Part shown: piece by piece, positions 28,878 through 37,256 of the stretch
Numbering within the stretch: position 1 is the stretch's first letter
How the letters are laid out: each line of letters starts with the position of its first letter
Assembly: GCA_963828555.1 (NCBI GenBank)
Contig: CAWHEL010000004.1
Coordinates: 1 to 64,000, forward strand
Origin: JADJPO01 sp963828555
Lineage (GTDB): Bacteria > Actinomycetota > Actinomycetes > Actinomycetales > Kineosporiaceae
Reading direction: 5' to 3'
Length of the DNA: 64,000 nucleotides
Notes under the pieces: generated by a model
The model's database searches: none
The model's input: only the letters and a program-made list of their open reading frames with translations
Told to the model about the DNA's origin: nothing
Made by a program: the position numbers and the translations under genes

Positions 28878-30134
28878 CTACTGGTCGGCGAGGCGGCGGG
28901 CGGCGTTGGTCAGCAGGGTGACTCCGGCGGCGCAGGCGCCGGGCGTGGAGAACTCGCGCGGGGTGTGGCTGATGCCACCGTGCTCGCCGGCGACGAAGAT
29001 CATGGCCGCGGGGCAGGTGGCGGCGACCTCCTGGGCGTCGTGGCCGGCTCCGGACATGGTGCGCACGTATGGCAGGCCCAGTTCCTCGGCGGTGGCGGCG
29101 AGCAGGTCCTGGACGTCGGAGTCGAAGGGAACCATAGCGGTCCTGGCCATTCGCTCAAGGTGGCCGCTGACCCCGTAGCGTTCGGGCAGCGCTGCGAGAT
29201 AGGCGTCGAGGTGTCGTTCGGCGGCGGTCATCGCGGCGTCGTCCGGGTTGCGCAGGTCGATCGTCATCGTTGCGGTGGAAGGGATCACGTTGGTCTGTCC
29301 CGGCTCCAGGGCGAGCCGGCCCACGGTGGCGCGCAGCGCACCGAAGTCTCCGCTGTCGCACATGCGGCGCAGTTCGAGCACCACGGCGGACGCCGCCAGC
29401 CCGGCATCGCGGCGATGCTCGATCGGCGTGGTGCCGGCGTGGGCGGCCTCGCCGTGGAGGGTGAGCCGCTGCCAGGAGATGGACTGCACCCCGGAGACGA
29501 TGCCGATCTCGACCCCGGCGGCGGCCAGGATCGGCCCCTGCTCGATATGGCACTCCAGGTAGGCGTGGGGCACCGGCCGGCGTTCCGGCTCGGGGCCGTC
29601 GAAGCCGGTGCGGATCAGCTCCTCCGCCACGCTGGCGCCGGAGTCGTCCGTGAGCTTGTGCGCATGGTCCAGGCTCAGCCGGCCCGCGGTCACCGCCGAG
29701 CCGAGCATGTCGGTGCCGAAGCGCACGCCCTCCTCCTCGGTGAAGAAGCCGACCTCGATCGAGCGCCGGGTGCTGATCCGGTGGTCGTTCAGGGTGCGCA
29801 CCACTTCGATGCCGCCGAGCACGCCCAAGGTGCCGTCGAAGGCGCCTCCGGTGGCCACGGTGTCGATGTGCGAACCGAGCAGCACGCTGGGTAGCCAGGG
29901 CTCCAGGCCGAGACGGGTGGCGTAGACGTTGCCGATCCGGTCGATGCGCACGCCCATCCCTGCCTCGCGCATCCAGGCGATCACCCGGTGCCGTGCTGCG
30001 GCGTCCTCGTCGGTCAGGGCCAGGCGGCGGACGCCGCGCAGCCCCGTTGCGGTGTCGTCGAATCCGCCGATCTCCTTGAGCTCCACCAGGGCGGCCCAGA
30101 GCCGGTCGGAGTTCACCTGCAGCAACTCGGGCAT
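28878..30134 (-). CDS. Zn-dependent hydantoinase/carbamoylase (M20 amidase)
   Basis: The 418-residue protein shows the metal-ligand motifs of N-carbamoyl-L-amino-acid hydrolases and allantoate amidohydrolases. These are GSHIDTVATGGAFDGTLGVL, FFTEEEGVRFGTDMLGS, LECHIEQGPIL and the late GAGHDAQEVA with SHTPREFS. It should hydrolyse a carbamoyl or ureido compound, releasing ammonia and CO2. The ATG at 30134 is the only start that fits the family length. A LysR regulator follows upstream on the same strand after 35 bp. Confidence 0.9.
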   Translation of the reverse strand: MPELLQVNSDRLWAALVELKEIGGFDDTATGLRGVRRLALTDEDAAARHRVIAWMREAGMGVRIDRIGNVYATRLGLEPWLPSVLLGSHIDTVATGGAFDGTLGVLGGIEVVRTLNDHRISTRRSIEVGFFTEEEGVRFGTDMLGSAVTAGRLSLDHAHKLTDDSGASVAEELIRTGFDGPEPERRPVPHAYLECHIEQGPILAAAGVEIGIVSGVQSISWQRLTLHGEAAHAGTTPIEHRRDAGLAASAVVLELRRMCDSGDFGALRATVGRLALEPGQTNVIPSTATMTIDLRNPDDAAMTAAERHLDAYLAALPERYGVSGHLERMARTAMVPFDSDVQDLLAATAEELGLPYVRTMSGAGHDAQEVAATCPAAMIFVAGEHGGISHTPREFSTPGACAAGVTLLTNAARRLADQ

Positions 30135-30169
30135 GGCCCCATCGTCCCAGGCGGGCCCCGACCGGAGTC

Positions 30170-31075
30170 TCATGACGGCAGCCGGCGGGCCTGGGCTGCC
30201 TCGATCACATACTGGCGGAACAGCTCCACGGCCGGCAGCAGGCGTCGTCCGGTCGACCAGGCGATGCCGATCTGGCGGACGGCGGCAGGGTCGGCGAGCG
30301 GCACGTGGCGCACGGGCGCGTCGCTCGCGTCCGCCCGGTCGGGACGGCTGGTGGGAATGATCGCCACCCCCAGCCCGGCGGCGACGAACCCGCGCACGGT
30401 GGGCACGTCGTCCCCCTCGAAAGCGATCGTGGGGGTGAACCCGGCCTTCTCGCACAGCTCGATACCGGTGCGGCGCAGCAGCGAGGCGGGCCGGAAGGTC
30501 ACGAACGCCTCCTCGGCCACCTCGCTGAGGTCGATCTCGGTGCGGTCGGCGAGGCGGTGCGAACGGGGCACCGCCAGGCTCAACGGTTCCTTCAGCAACC
30601 GGTGCCAGCGCACGTTGGGCCCACTGCGCCGCAGCGTGGTGATCTCGAGGTCGAACCGCCCGTCCTCCAGCACGTCGGTGGCCAGTTCGTCTCGGGACTG
30701 CTGCAGCACGAACTGCACGCGGGGGTGCATGGCCCGGAAGCCGGCCACCAGGTCTGGCACCAGCCAGGTGCCCAGGGAGAGCTGGAAGGCGAGTTCGACG
30801 GTGCCGGTCTCGGGGTCGATCAGCTGGCTCACGGCGGCGACCCCGTCGTCCAGGTCGGTGAGCAGGGCATCCACGTGTCGCTTGAACGCGGCGCCGGCCC
30901 GGGTCATCCGCAGGGTGCGGCCGGAGCGGCGCAGCAGGGGCGTGCCCAGTTCCGCCTCCAGGCGGGCCAGGCCGCGGGAGACGCCGGACTGGCTGATCCA
31001 GTACAGCTCGCCGACCTCGGTCACGGTGACCCCGTCTGCCACCTGCTGAAACCAGCGCAGAGCGTCTGTGTCCAC
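30170..31075 (-). CDS. LysR-family transcriptional regulator
   Basis: The 301-residue protein has an N-terminal winged helix (LRWFQQVADGVTVTEVGELY, then ISQSGVSRGLARLEAELGTP) and a C-terminal periplasmic-binding-like effector domain (SLGTWLVPDLVAGFRAMHP and FVAAGLGVAIIPTSRP). It probably controls the adjacent hydantoinase/carbamoylase or the divergent small gene. The intergenic space of 77 bp holds direct repeats described separately. Confidence 0.9.
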   Translation of the reverse strand: MDTDALRWFQQVADGVTVTEVGELYWISQSGVSRGLARLEAELGTPLLRRSGRTLRMTRAGAAFKRHVDALLTDLDDGVAAVSQLIDPETGTVELAFQLSLGTWLVPDLVAGFRAMHPRVQFVLQQSRDELATDVLEDGRFDLEITTLRRSGPNVRWHRLLKEPLSLAVPRSHRLADRTEIDLSEVAEEAFVTFRPASLLRRTGIELCEKAGFTPTIAFEGDDVPTVRGFVAAGLGVAIIPTSRPDRADASDAPVRHVPLADPAAVRQIGIAWSTGRRLLPAVELFRQYVIEAAQARRLPS

Positions 31076-31090
31076 GAATCATGACCCTAG

Positions 31091-31160
31091 TGCATGAGTA
31101 CTATCTACTACTGTCATTGGACGCATTAGTTGAAAGCGCCGAGACTAGATGCATGAGTAC
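31091..31160. promoter_or_regulatory. Direct TGCATGAGTAC repeats between divergent genes
   Basis: The 11-mer TGCATGAGTAC occurs at 31091-31101 and again at 31150-31160, the second copy covering the start codon of the small gene. Both follow a CTAG. The 59-bp offset is close to whole helical turns. It may be a regulator binding pair (possibly for the LysR protein) or a small duplication. Confidence 0.35.
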
Positions 31161-31398
31161 AACGAAGCCCAGTCAGAGCGACCACCACGCCCTCCCGCTC
31201 CCGGGTCTGCTGGCCGGCTTCCTCGACGAACTGCGCGCTCGCCGCGCGAAGCGCGCGGCTCACAAGCAGTTGCTCGCGGAGCTGTCCACCTACACCCGCC
31301 AGTCCGAGATCGACGACCTGAGCGCCATGCTGGACCGCTACGACGACGAGGAAGTCTCGGAGATCCGCAGCATCCTGAACCGCCAGCAGGCCGCCTGA
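31153..31398 (+). CDS. Small conserved-looking hypothetical protein
   Basis: The 81-residue protein has a basic helix (LRARRAKRAAHKQLLAELST) followed by an acidic region (SAMLDRYDDEEVSEIRSIL). I do not recognise a domain. It is divergent from the LysR gene, and its start ATG lies inside the repeated 11-mer. A strong hairpin follows its stop. Confidence 0.6.
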   Translation: MSTTKPSQSDHHALPLPGLLAGFLDELRARRAKRAAHKQLLAELSTYTRQSEIDDLSAMLDRYDDEEVSEIRSILNRQQAA

Positions 31399-31464
31399 GC
31401 CTGCGGCCGGCACACCGCCGAGCCCTACGACCCGTAGTCCACCCGAACACCTGATCCACCCGGT

Positions 31465-31504
31465 CATCAGCACCCGGCGCTCCTCGTGGCGCCGGGTGCT
31501 GATG
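31465..31504. terminator. Bidirectional 16-bp hairpin terminator
   Basis: Perfect arms CATCAGCACCCGGCGC and GCGCCGGGTGCTGATG enclose an 8-nt loop. It lies between the convergent small gene and the fused permease gene and has no U tract, as is usual for actinobacterial terminators. Confidence 0.8.
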
Positions 31505-31524
31505 CATTCGCGGGCCGGCGGGGT

Positions 31525-33204
31525 CTAGGACCTCTGCCCCGCGAGATGCCCCGAGCGGGTGCGCAGCACCACCACCGCCGCGCCACCGACCAGCCAGGCG
31601 GTGATCACGGCGAGGTGGAACCAGGCGAACCCGTACCCGCCGGCGCCGACGGCGTACGCGTCGGAGACGGCGCGGGTCGCGTGCCGCAGCGGTGAGATCC
31701 AGCCGATGACATCGAGGAAGCGCGGGAACTGGACGCCGACCACGAAGATGTCCGACACGAACGACAGCGGCAGCAGGGTGCCCAGGGCGACGGCGGAGAC
31801 CGCCCGGCTGCTGCCCAGCAGTGTCATCAGCGCCACGCCGAGCACCGCGAAGCACAGGGTCGACAGCAGGGCGGTGACGACGACCCCGGGCCAGGTGCTC
31901 GGGATCGGGACGTCGTAGAGCAGGCCGGCCAGGCCCATCACGGCGGCCAGGGTCAGAGCGGCGATCCACATGCTGGAGATCACCCGACCGGCCAGCAGCA
32001 ACGGCATCGGCAACGGCGTGCCGGTCAGCCGGTGCAGCACCCCGCGCTCCCGCGCCCGGGCCAGAGCCTCGGGCATGTTCACGTAGGCGGTGACGGCTGC
32101 TCCGTAGACGGCCATCGTGGGCGCGTAGAAGCGGGCCAGCGGGGTGCCGTCCTCCAGCACGGTGTCCGCGCCGTAGATCTGCGGAACGAGCAGCACCAGC
32201 AGCACCGGAAAGGCCACGGCGAAGAAGGTCGAGCCCGGGTCGCGCCACAGCAGGGCGTCGGAGTGCCGGATCTCCCCGAGCAGGAGCGACCCGATCGGCC
32301 GGGAGGTCGGCGTGGTGGAGGCGCGAGCCGTCCGGTCCACAGCGGGTGCCGCCGGACGCCGGGTGCGCGCCGGGTGCGCCTGCTCGCGGCCGTGGCGCGG
32401 TTCGAGCGACAGCCGGCGGACGGCGACCAGCGCGCCGGCCAGCCCCCACAGGGCCATCACGGCGAGGTGGTCGGCGTAGAACCCGGACCCGCTGAGGTAG
32501 GGGTTGGTCGCATCGCCCAGAGCGTTGACCAGGTGCCGCAGCGGGAAGAACCAGCCGATGGCGTCGAGCCAGCGGGGCAGGTCGATGTCGCCCACCCCGA
32601 AGATGTCGGAGATGAACGAGAGCGGGATGGTGATCCCGTTCGTGATCGCCATCGCCGACTGGCTGGTCGGGGCCAGGGCGGCGACGGCGAGCCCGAGGGC
32701 GCTGAAGCAGCCCACCCCCACCAGCACCGTGACCAGGGCGGCGGGCACCGTGCGCCAGACGACCTGGACGTCGTAGGCCAGCACGCCCACCACTTCCAGC
32801 AGCAGCACCGCGGCGAACGCCACGGCGCCGCCGGCGATCACCCGCCCGGCGATCAGTGCACCCGGGGAGAGCGGGGTGCCGCGCAGGCGCTTCAGCACGC
32901 CGTCCTCGCGCGACTCGGACAGCCCGATGGCCAGGTTGGAGAACGTCGCCATCACCACCCCGAAGGAGGCGAAGGCGGGTGCCATGAACTGGGCCACCCG
33001 GACGCCGGCCCGGGCGTCGATGGTGATGTTGCCGACCAGCGCGCTGATGATGGCGAAGAAGAGCAGCGGGAAGGCCAGGGAGAAGAACAGGGCCAGGGGC
33101 TCGCGGGAGAGCGAGACCAGCTCGTGGCGGCCCTGGTGGGCCACCATCCGGGCGGTCGGGATCGTGGGCGGGGTGGCCGTGGGGCGCAGGGCGAGGTCAG
33201 ACAT
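31525..33204 (-). CDS. Fused double ABC-2 permease
   Basis: The 559-residue protein contains two complete ABC-2 permease repeats. The first covers about 25-275 (PLALFFSLAFPLLFFAIISA, then GITIPLSFISDIFGVGD). The second covers about 310-550 (STFFAVAFPVLLVLLVPQIY, then GTLLPLSFVSDIFVVG). They are joined by a Pro/Arg/Ala-rich linker at about 275-310. Each half has the LKRLRGTPL or LHRLTGTPL coupling motif. Such genes normally encode one half and dimerise, so the fusion builds an asymmetric exporter. The partner ATPase lies just upstream with an 8-nt overlap. Confidence 0.88.
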   Translation of the reverse strand: MSDLALRPTATPPTIPTARMVAHQGRHELVSLSREPLALFFSLAFPLLFFAIISALVGNITIDARAGVRVAQFMAPAFASFGVVMATFSNLAIGLSESREDGVLKRLRGTPLSPGALIAGRVIAGGAVAFAAVLLLEVVGVLAYDVQVVWRTVPAALVTVLVGVGCFSALGLAVAALAPTSQSAMAITNGITIPLSFISDIFGVGDIDLPRWLDAIGWFFPLRHLVNALGDATNPYLSGSGFYADHLAVMALWGLAGALVAVRRLSLEPRHGREQAHPARTRRPAAPAVDRTARASTTPTSRPIGSLLLGEIRHSDALLWRDPGSTFFAVAFPVLLVLLVPQIYGADTVLEDGTPLARFYAPTMAVYGAAVTAYVNMPEALARARERGVLHRLTGTPLPMPLLLAGRVISSMWIAALTLAAVMGLAGLLYDVPIPSTWPGVVVTALLSTLCFAVLGVALMTLLGSSRAVSAVALGTLLPLSFVSDIFVVGVQFPRFLDVIGWISPLRHATRAVSDAYAVGAGGYGFAWFHLAVITAWLVGGAAVVVLRTRSGHLAGQRS

Positions 33205-34144
33205 GCTCCACCGCCGAGGAGTCCGCGATCAGGCCGAGGTAGATCTCCTCGAGCCCGGGGCGGGCCAGGGACAGGGCGTCGAGCTGAACGCCCTGCGCCA
33301 GAGCCCAACTGGTGAGGGTGTGGATGTCACGCGTCGGGTCGGGGGTGAGCACCTCGGTGCTCGCGCCGGCGGTGCGCACCGTGCCCGCCAATGCCGGCAG
33401 CTGCCCTTCGGCGACGGCGCCCGGCAGGCGGAACGAGACCAGGGTGTGCGACCCGGCCCGGGCGGCGAGCTGCTCGGCGCTGCCTTCGGCGACCACCCGT
33501 CCCCGGTCGATCACGACCAGACGGTCGGCCAGGTGTTCGGCCTCGTCCATGTAGTGCGTGGTGAGCAGGATCGTGGTGCCGAGATCGCGCAGCCGGTCGA
33601 CCAGCTCCCAGGCCTTGCGCCGGGCCGCCGGGTCGAAGCCGGTGGTCGGTTCGTCGAGGAAGAGCAGTTCGGGGTCGCCGATGATGCCCAGCGCCAGGTC
33701 GAGCCGGCGCCGCTGGCCGCCGGACAGGGTCTTCACCCGGGCATCGGCCTTCTCCGCCAGACCGACCACCTCGATCACCGGGTCGACCCCGCGAGGGTGC
33801 GGGTAGTAGCCGGCGTGCAGGCGCACGAGCTCACGCACCGAGAACTGCTCCTCGAACCCCGCCTCCTGCAACACGATGCCGATCCGCTCGCGGAACTCGC
33901 GACCGCCGTGCTGCGGGTCGACACCCAGCACCTCGACCTGTCCGGAGTCGCGGCGTCGGTAGCCCTCGAGGATCTCCACCGTCGTGGTCTTGCCGGCTCC
34001 GTTCGGGCCGAGCAGGGCTACCACCTCGCCGTGAGCGATGCGCAGGTCCACACCGTCGACGGCGTGCACCTGGCCGTAGGCCTTGTGCAGGCCCTCGACG
34101 ACGACGACGGCGGCGGGTCCGGATCCAGATCCCGATGCGGTCAT
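33197..34144 (-). CDS. ABC transporter ATP-binding protein (drug-exporter type)
   Basis: The 315-residue ATPase has Walker A ALLGPNGAGKTTTVEI, Q-loop VLQEAGFEEQFSV, signature TLSGGQRRRLDLA, Walker B LLFLDEPTTGFDP and switch histidine in LLTTHYMDEAEHLADR. This matches DrrA/CcmA-type exporters. GGGGAGG six to seven bases before the ATG at 34144 supports the start. It drives the fused permease. Substrate unknown. Confidence 0.9.
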   Translation of the reverse strand: MTASGSGSGPAAVVVVEGLHKAYGQVHAVDGVDLRIAHGEVVALLGPNGAGKTTTVEILEGYRRRDSGQVEVLGVDPQHGGREFRERIGIVLQEAGFEEQFSVRELVRLHAGYYPHPRGVDPVIEVVGLAEKADARVKTLSGGQRRRLDLALGIIGDPELLFLDEPTTGFDPAARRKAWELVDRLRDLGTTILLTTHYMDEAEHLADRLVVIDRGRVVAEGSAEQLAARAGSHTLVSFRLPGAVAEGQLPALAGTVRTAGASTEVLTPDPTRDIHTLTSWALAQGVQLDALSLARPGLEEIYLGLIADSSAVEHV

Positions 34145-34260
34145 GGAAGCCTCCCCGGGCGGGGTGGAGGCCGCGGGGCGCGGACCCCACAGCATCACTC
34201 TGGCCGCCCGCCGCGGCGGCGGCGTGAGACCGAGGTCCTCGGACCGGCGGATCGGCGGCC

Positions 34261-35265
34261 TCAGGGCAGTGCGAGGACGGCGGCGCCGGTGACCCGGTCG
34301 GCCTCGAGGTCGCGCAGTGCGGCGTCCGCCGCGTCGAAGGGGCGGACGTCGATCGTGGCGTGCAGGTCGAGGGAGGCGGCGAGCCGGAGGAACTCCTCGC
34401 CGTCGGCCCGGGTGTTCGCCGTCACGCTGCGGATCTCGCGTTCGTCGAAGAGCTCGCGGGCGTAGTTCAGGCTCGGCACGTCACTCAGGTGGATCCCGGC
34501 GATCGACAGCACACCTCCGCGGTCGAGGGCACGCAGCGCGACCGGCACCAGGGTGCCGACGGGGGCGAACAGGATGGCGCCGTCCAGCTTCTCGGGCGGC
34601 TCGTCGTCCGCGCCGGCGGCTGAGGCCACCCCGAGCGAGAGTGCGAGTCGTCGGGCCTCGGCGGATCGGGTGAGCACATGTACGGTCGCGCCCTGGGCGA
34701 CGGCGACCTGAGCCACGAGGTGAGCCGAGGCTCCGAAACCGTAGATCCCCAGCCGCCCGCCGGGCGGCAGGCCGACGCGACGGAGGGCCCGGTAGCCCAC
34801 GATGCCTGCGCAGAGCAGCGGTGCGAGGTGGACGGCGTCCACGCCGGGCGGCAGCCGATAGGCGTAGGCGGCGTCGACCACGGCCCGCTCGGCGAAGCCG
34901 CCGTCGGAGTCCCAGCCCGTGAACGTCGCCGCGGGGCAAAGGTTCTCCCTCCCGGACCGGCAGTACCGGCAGGCGCCACAGGTGCCCCGCAGCCAGGCGA
35001 TCCCGACCCGATCGCCGAGGGCGAACCGTTCGGCACCGGGCCCCAGGGCATCGACCCGGCCGACGATCTCGTGGCCGGGGATCGTCAGTGGTCGCCGCGG
35101 CATCAGATCACCTTCCGCCAGGTGCAGGTCGGTCCGGCACACGCCGCAGGCGTTCACGGCGATCCGGACCTGGCCGGCCCCAGGCTGGGGGTCCTCGCGT
35201 TCGATCAGGCGCAGCGGCGACCCGGTGGCCACCGGCGCAGTCCGCTCGATCACCCAGGCGCGCAT
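34261..35265 (-). CDS. Zinc-dependent alcohol dehydrogenase (AdhA-like)
   Basis: The 334-residue MDR enzyme has the catalytic zinc ligands in ACGVCRTDLHL and PGHEIVGRV. The structural zinc cluster is CGACRYCRSGRENLC and the nucleotide-binding glycine pattern is LGIYGFGASAHLV. It matches the NAD(P)-dependent class also called zinc-binding alcohol dehydrogenase family protein. It oxidises alcohols or reduces aldehydes in the cytosol. GAGGAGG seven bases upstream supports the ATG at 35265. It stands alone. Confidence 0.9.
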   Translation of the reverse strand: MRAWVIERTAPVATGSPLRLIEREDPQPGAGQVRIAVNACGVCRTDLHLAEGDLMPRRPLTIPGHEIVGRVDALGPGAERFALGDRVGIAWLRGTCGACRYCRSGRENLCPAATFTGWDSDGGFAERAVVDAAYAYRLPPGVDAVHLAPLLCAGIVGYRALRRVGLPPGGRLGIYGFGASAHLVAQVAVAQGATVHVLTRSAEARRLALSLGVASAAGADDEPPEKLDGAILFAPVGTLVPVALRALDRGGVLSIAGIHLSDVPSLNYARELFDEREIRSVTANTRADGEEFLRLAASLDLHATIDVRPFDAADAALRDLEADRVTGAAVLALP

Positions 35266-35347
35266 GGCAGGCCTCCTCGTGACCATGCTGCTCCTGGCCG
35301 GGCGGCGTGGTCCGGGACCTGCGCCGTGCGGAACCTGGCGGGGTGGG

Positions 35348-35518
35348 TCAGACGGGTGCGGTGGCGCCGAAGTGCACGATCGATCCGGCGATGCGCTCCA
35401 GCGGGAGCTCGCGCTCGACCGCCCCGAGGAGCATGGCCTCCCGCGGCATGCCGTAGACCACGCAGGTGGCCTCGTCCTGCCCCAAGGTACGGGCGCCGCA
35501 CTCCCGCATCCGTGTGAG
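35348..35518 (-). pseudogene. CheB methylesterase C-terminal remnant
   Basis: The minus strand reads RECGARTLGQDEATCVVYGM followed by PREAMLLGAVERELPLERIA. This is the C-terminus of the CheB protein-glutamate methylesterase domain (with the QDEATS-VVYGMP hallmark). About 55 residues remain. The receiver and the catalytic Ser-His part are missing, and no other chemotaxis gene is in the window. Confidence 0.75.
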
Positions 35519-35634
35519 ACCGCGGGCGCCGTCGCGGCGCGACGGTCGCGGATCGTCTACCTCCCCGTGTCGGCACCACCCCGTCGTTCCTTGAACCAGC
35601 CCCCCCGGGGGGCACGATTTCGGCAATGGTGATG

Positions 35635-35664
35635 TTGCGTATATCGGTCGCTCTGCCCTAGCCT
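35635..35664 (+). promoter_or_regulatory. Promoter of the terC transcript
   Basis: TTGCGT at 35635 and TAGCCT at 35659 are separated by 18 bp. A start about seven bases downstream would begin the RNA right at the riboswitch. Confidence 0.6.
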
Positions 35665-35670
35665 AGCCCG

Positions 35671-35775
35671 CGAGGGGAGTACTTCCCAGTCCGTAACCGG
35701 TCATCACGAGCATCCCGCGATGCTCCCGGAGCGGGGCCCGGGCGCCGTTCGGCCGGGTGAAGGAGACCTCAGCCG
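35671..35775 (+). ncRNA. yybP-ykoY manganese riboswitch
   Basis: The leader before terC starts with the conserved GGGGAGTA. It contains stem-forming segments (GAGCATCCCGCGATGCTC and GGGCCCGGGCGCCG) and ends GTGAAGGAGACCTCAGCCG, as in actinobacterial yybP-ykoY leaders. Known members bind Mn2+ and switch on export genes such as terC and mntP. A -10/-35 pair sits just before it and the TerC start 26 bp after it. I identified it by motif and gene context, not by a covariance search. Confidence 0.72.
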
Positions 35776-35801
35776 AAGGTCTTTGTGCTGAGGAGTACCG
35801 A

Positions 35802-36773
35802 GTGACCCCCGATGCTGCTGTGGGCAGTCCCCTGCTGTGGGCGGTGACGATCGGTGGGATCGTCGCCCTGGTGATCGTCGATTTCCTGATCACGCGCCGT
35901 CCGCACGAGGTCTCGATGCGCGAGGCCGTGGGCTGGTCGGCGTTCTACATCGCGATCCCGGTGGCGTTCGGTGGCTGGATCTGGTCGACCTACGGGGCCC
36001 AGCGTGGCCTGGAGTACTACACCGGCTACCTGGTCGAGAAGTCGCTCTCGGTGGACAACCTGTTCGTCTTCCTGCTGCTGCTCGGCGCCTTCGCTGTGCC
36101 GCGGGAGCTGCAGCAGCGGGTGCTGCTGATCGGTGTGGTCGGGGCCCTGCTGCTGCGCGGCATCTTCATCGCCCTGGGTGCCCAGCTGATCGCCTCCTTC
36201 TCCTGGGCCTTCCTGCTGTTCGGGGCGGTGCTGCTGCTCACCGCAGTGAAGGTGCTGCGGGACGCGCTGTCGCACGGGGACAAGACCATCGACGTCGCCT
36301 CCTTGCGCAGCGTCCGACTGATCCGCCGGTTGTGGCCGGTGACCGAGGACTACAGCGGCCCGCGGATGACCGTGCAGCAGGCCGGACGGCGCGCGCTCAC
36401 CCCGCTGGCCGTCGTGGCGGTGGCGATCCTGGCCACCGACGTCGTGTTCGCGATCGACTCGGTGCCCGCGGTCTACGGCATCACCGGTGACGCCTACCTG
36501 GTCTTCGCCACCAACGCCTTCGCCCTGCTGGGTCTTCGGGCGCTGTACTTCGTGCTCGAGGGGGCGCTGGCCAAGTTGGTCCACCTCGGCTTCGGCCTGG
36601 CCGCGATCCTGGGCTTCATCGGGGTCAAACTGGTCCTGCACTGGGCGCACGGCGTCTGGCCCGCCGTGCCGACGGTGCCGACCCTGGCCTCGCTCGGCGT
36701 GATCGTGGCGATCCTGGTCACCGTGACCCTGACCAGCCTCAGCGTGCGGGAGCGGGTGCCGGTCGCGTCATGA
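35802..36773 (+). CDS. terC: TerC-family membrane protein (probable Mn2+ exporter)
   Basis: The 323-residue protein has seven to nine transmembrane helices and the two TerC signatures SLSVDNLFVFLLLLGAF and ATDVVFAIDSVPAVYGI, whose aspartates lie within the membrane. TerC relatives (Alx, MeeF/MeeY) export manganese or metallate secreted metalloenzymes, which fits the riboswitch in front. The GTG at 35802 has GAGGAG seven bases upstream. Its last 6 nt overlap the convergent thioesterase gene. Confidence 0.9.
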   Translation: MTPDAAVGSPLLWAVTIGGIVALVIVDFLITRRPHEVSMREAVGWSAFYIAIPVAFGGWIWSTYGAQRGLEYYTGYLVEKSLSVDNLFVFLLLLGAFAVPRELQQRVLLIGVVGALLLRGIFIALGAQLIASFSWAFLLFGAVLLLTAVKVLRDALSHGDKTIDVASLRSVRLIRRLWPVTEDYSGPRMTVQQAGRRALTPLAVVAVAILATDVVFAIDSVPAVYGITGDAYLVFATNAFALLGLRALYFVLEGALAKLVHLGFGLAAILGFIGVKLVLHWAHGVWPAVPTVPTLASLGVIVAILVTVTLTSLSVRERVPVAS

Positions 36774-37193
36774 CCGGCCCGGGCCGCCGCCGATCGGACG
36801 TTGTTGGGCGGTGCCGAGCCCCCGCAGGACCGCGGGCAGTTCGATCAGGGTCTGGGTCGTGTCGAGGCAGACCACGTCGACGACGGCGTCGACGATCAGC
36901 TCACGCGCGCGCTCGATCCGCTGGGCGAACCGGCCCCGGTAGGCCGAGGTGACCTCGAAGGTGGAGACGACGTCGAGCCGGTCGCCCAGCCGGGCCCCGG
37001 CCTTGAAGGTCGCCGTCACCGAGTGCACCACCAGCAGGAAGCCCGCGGCGTTCAGGTCGGCCACGCTGTGTCCCGTGGCGCCCAGGAACTCGGTACGGCC
37101 GCGTTCGAGGAACTTGAAGTAGTTGGCGTAGTAGACGACGCCGAGGCAGTCCGTGTCCTCGTAGTAGACCGAGTACGACACCGTGTGCTGCAT
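36768..37193 (-). CDS. YbgC/FadM-type acyl-CoA thioesterase (hotdog fold)
   Basis: The 141-residue protein has the 4-hydroxybenzoyl-CoA-thioesterase-like hotdog pattern. YEDTDCLGVVYYANYFKFLE carries the catalytic Asp and the YYANYF motif, followed by ERGRTEFL. It hydrolyses short acyl-CoA or acyl-ACP thioesters. In Gram-negatives YbgC belongs to the tol-pal operon, but here it stands alone. Its 3' end overlaps terC by 6 nt in convergent orientation. Confidence 0.88.
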   Translation of the reverse strand: MQHTVSYSVYYEDTDCLGVVYYANYFKFLERGRTEFLGATGHSVADLNAAGFLLVVHSVTATFKAGARLGDRLDVVSTFEVTSAYRGRFAQRIERARELIVDAVVDVVCLDTTQTLIELPAVLRGLGTAQQRPIGGGPGRS

Positions 37194-37256
37194 CGGCCCT
37201 CCCGGGGGTCGCCGTCCGTGCGCTCTTCTCCACCCTGGCCGATCGCGGCCTCGGCA

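Noticed and set aside
35597..35612. CCCCCCCGGGGGG palindrome before the terC promoter
   Set aside because: A homopolymer palindrome without loop; likely chance in high-GC sequence, and not placed as a terminator for any intact gene.
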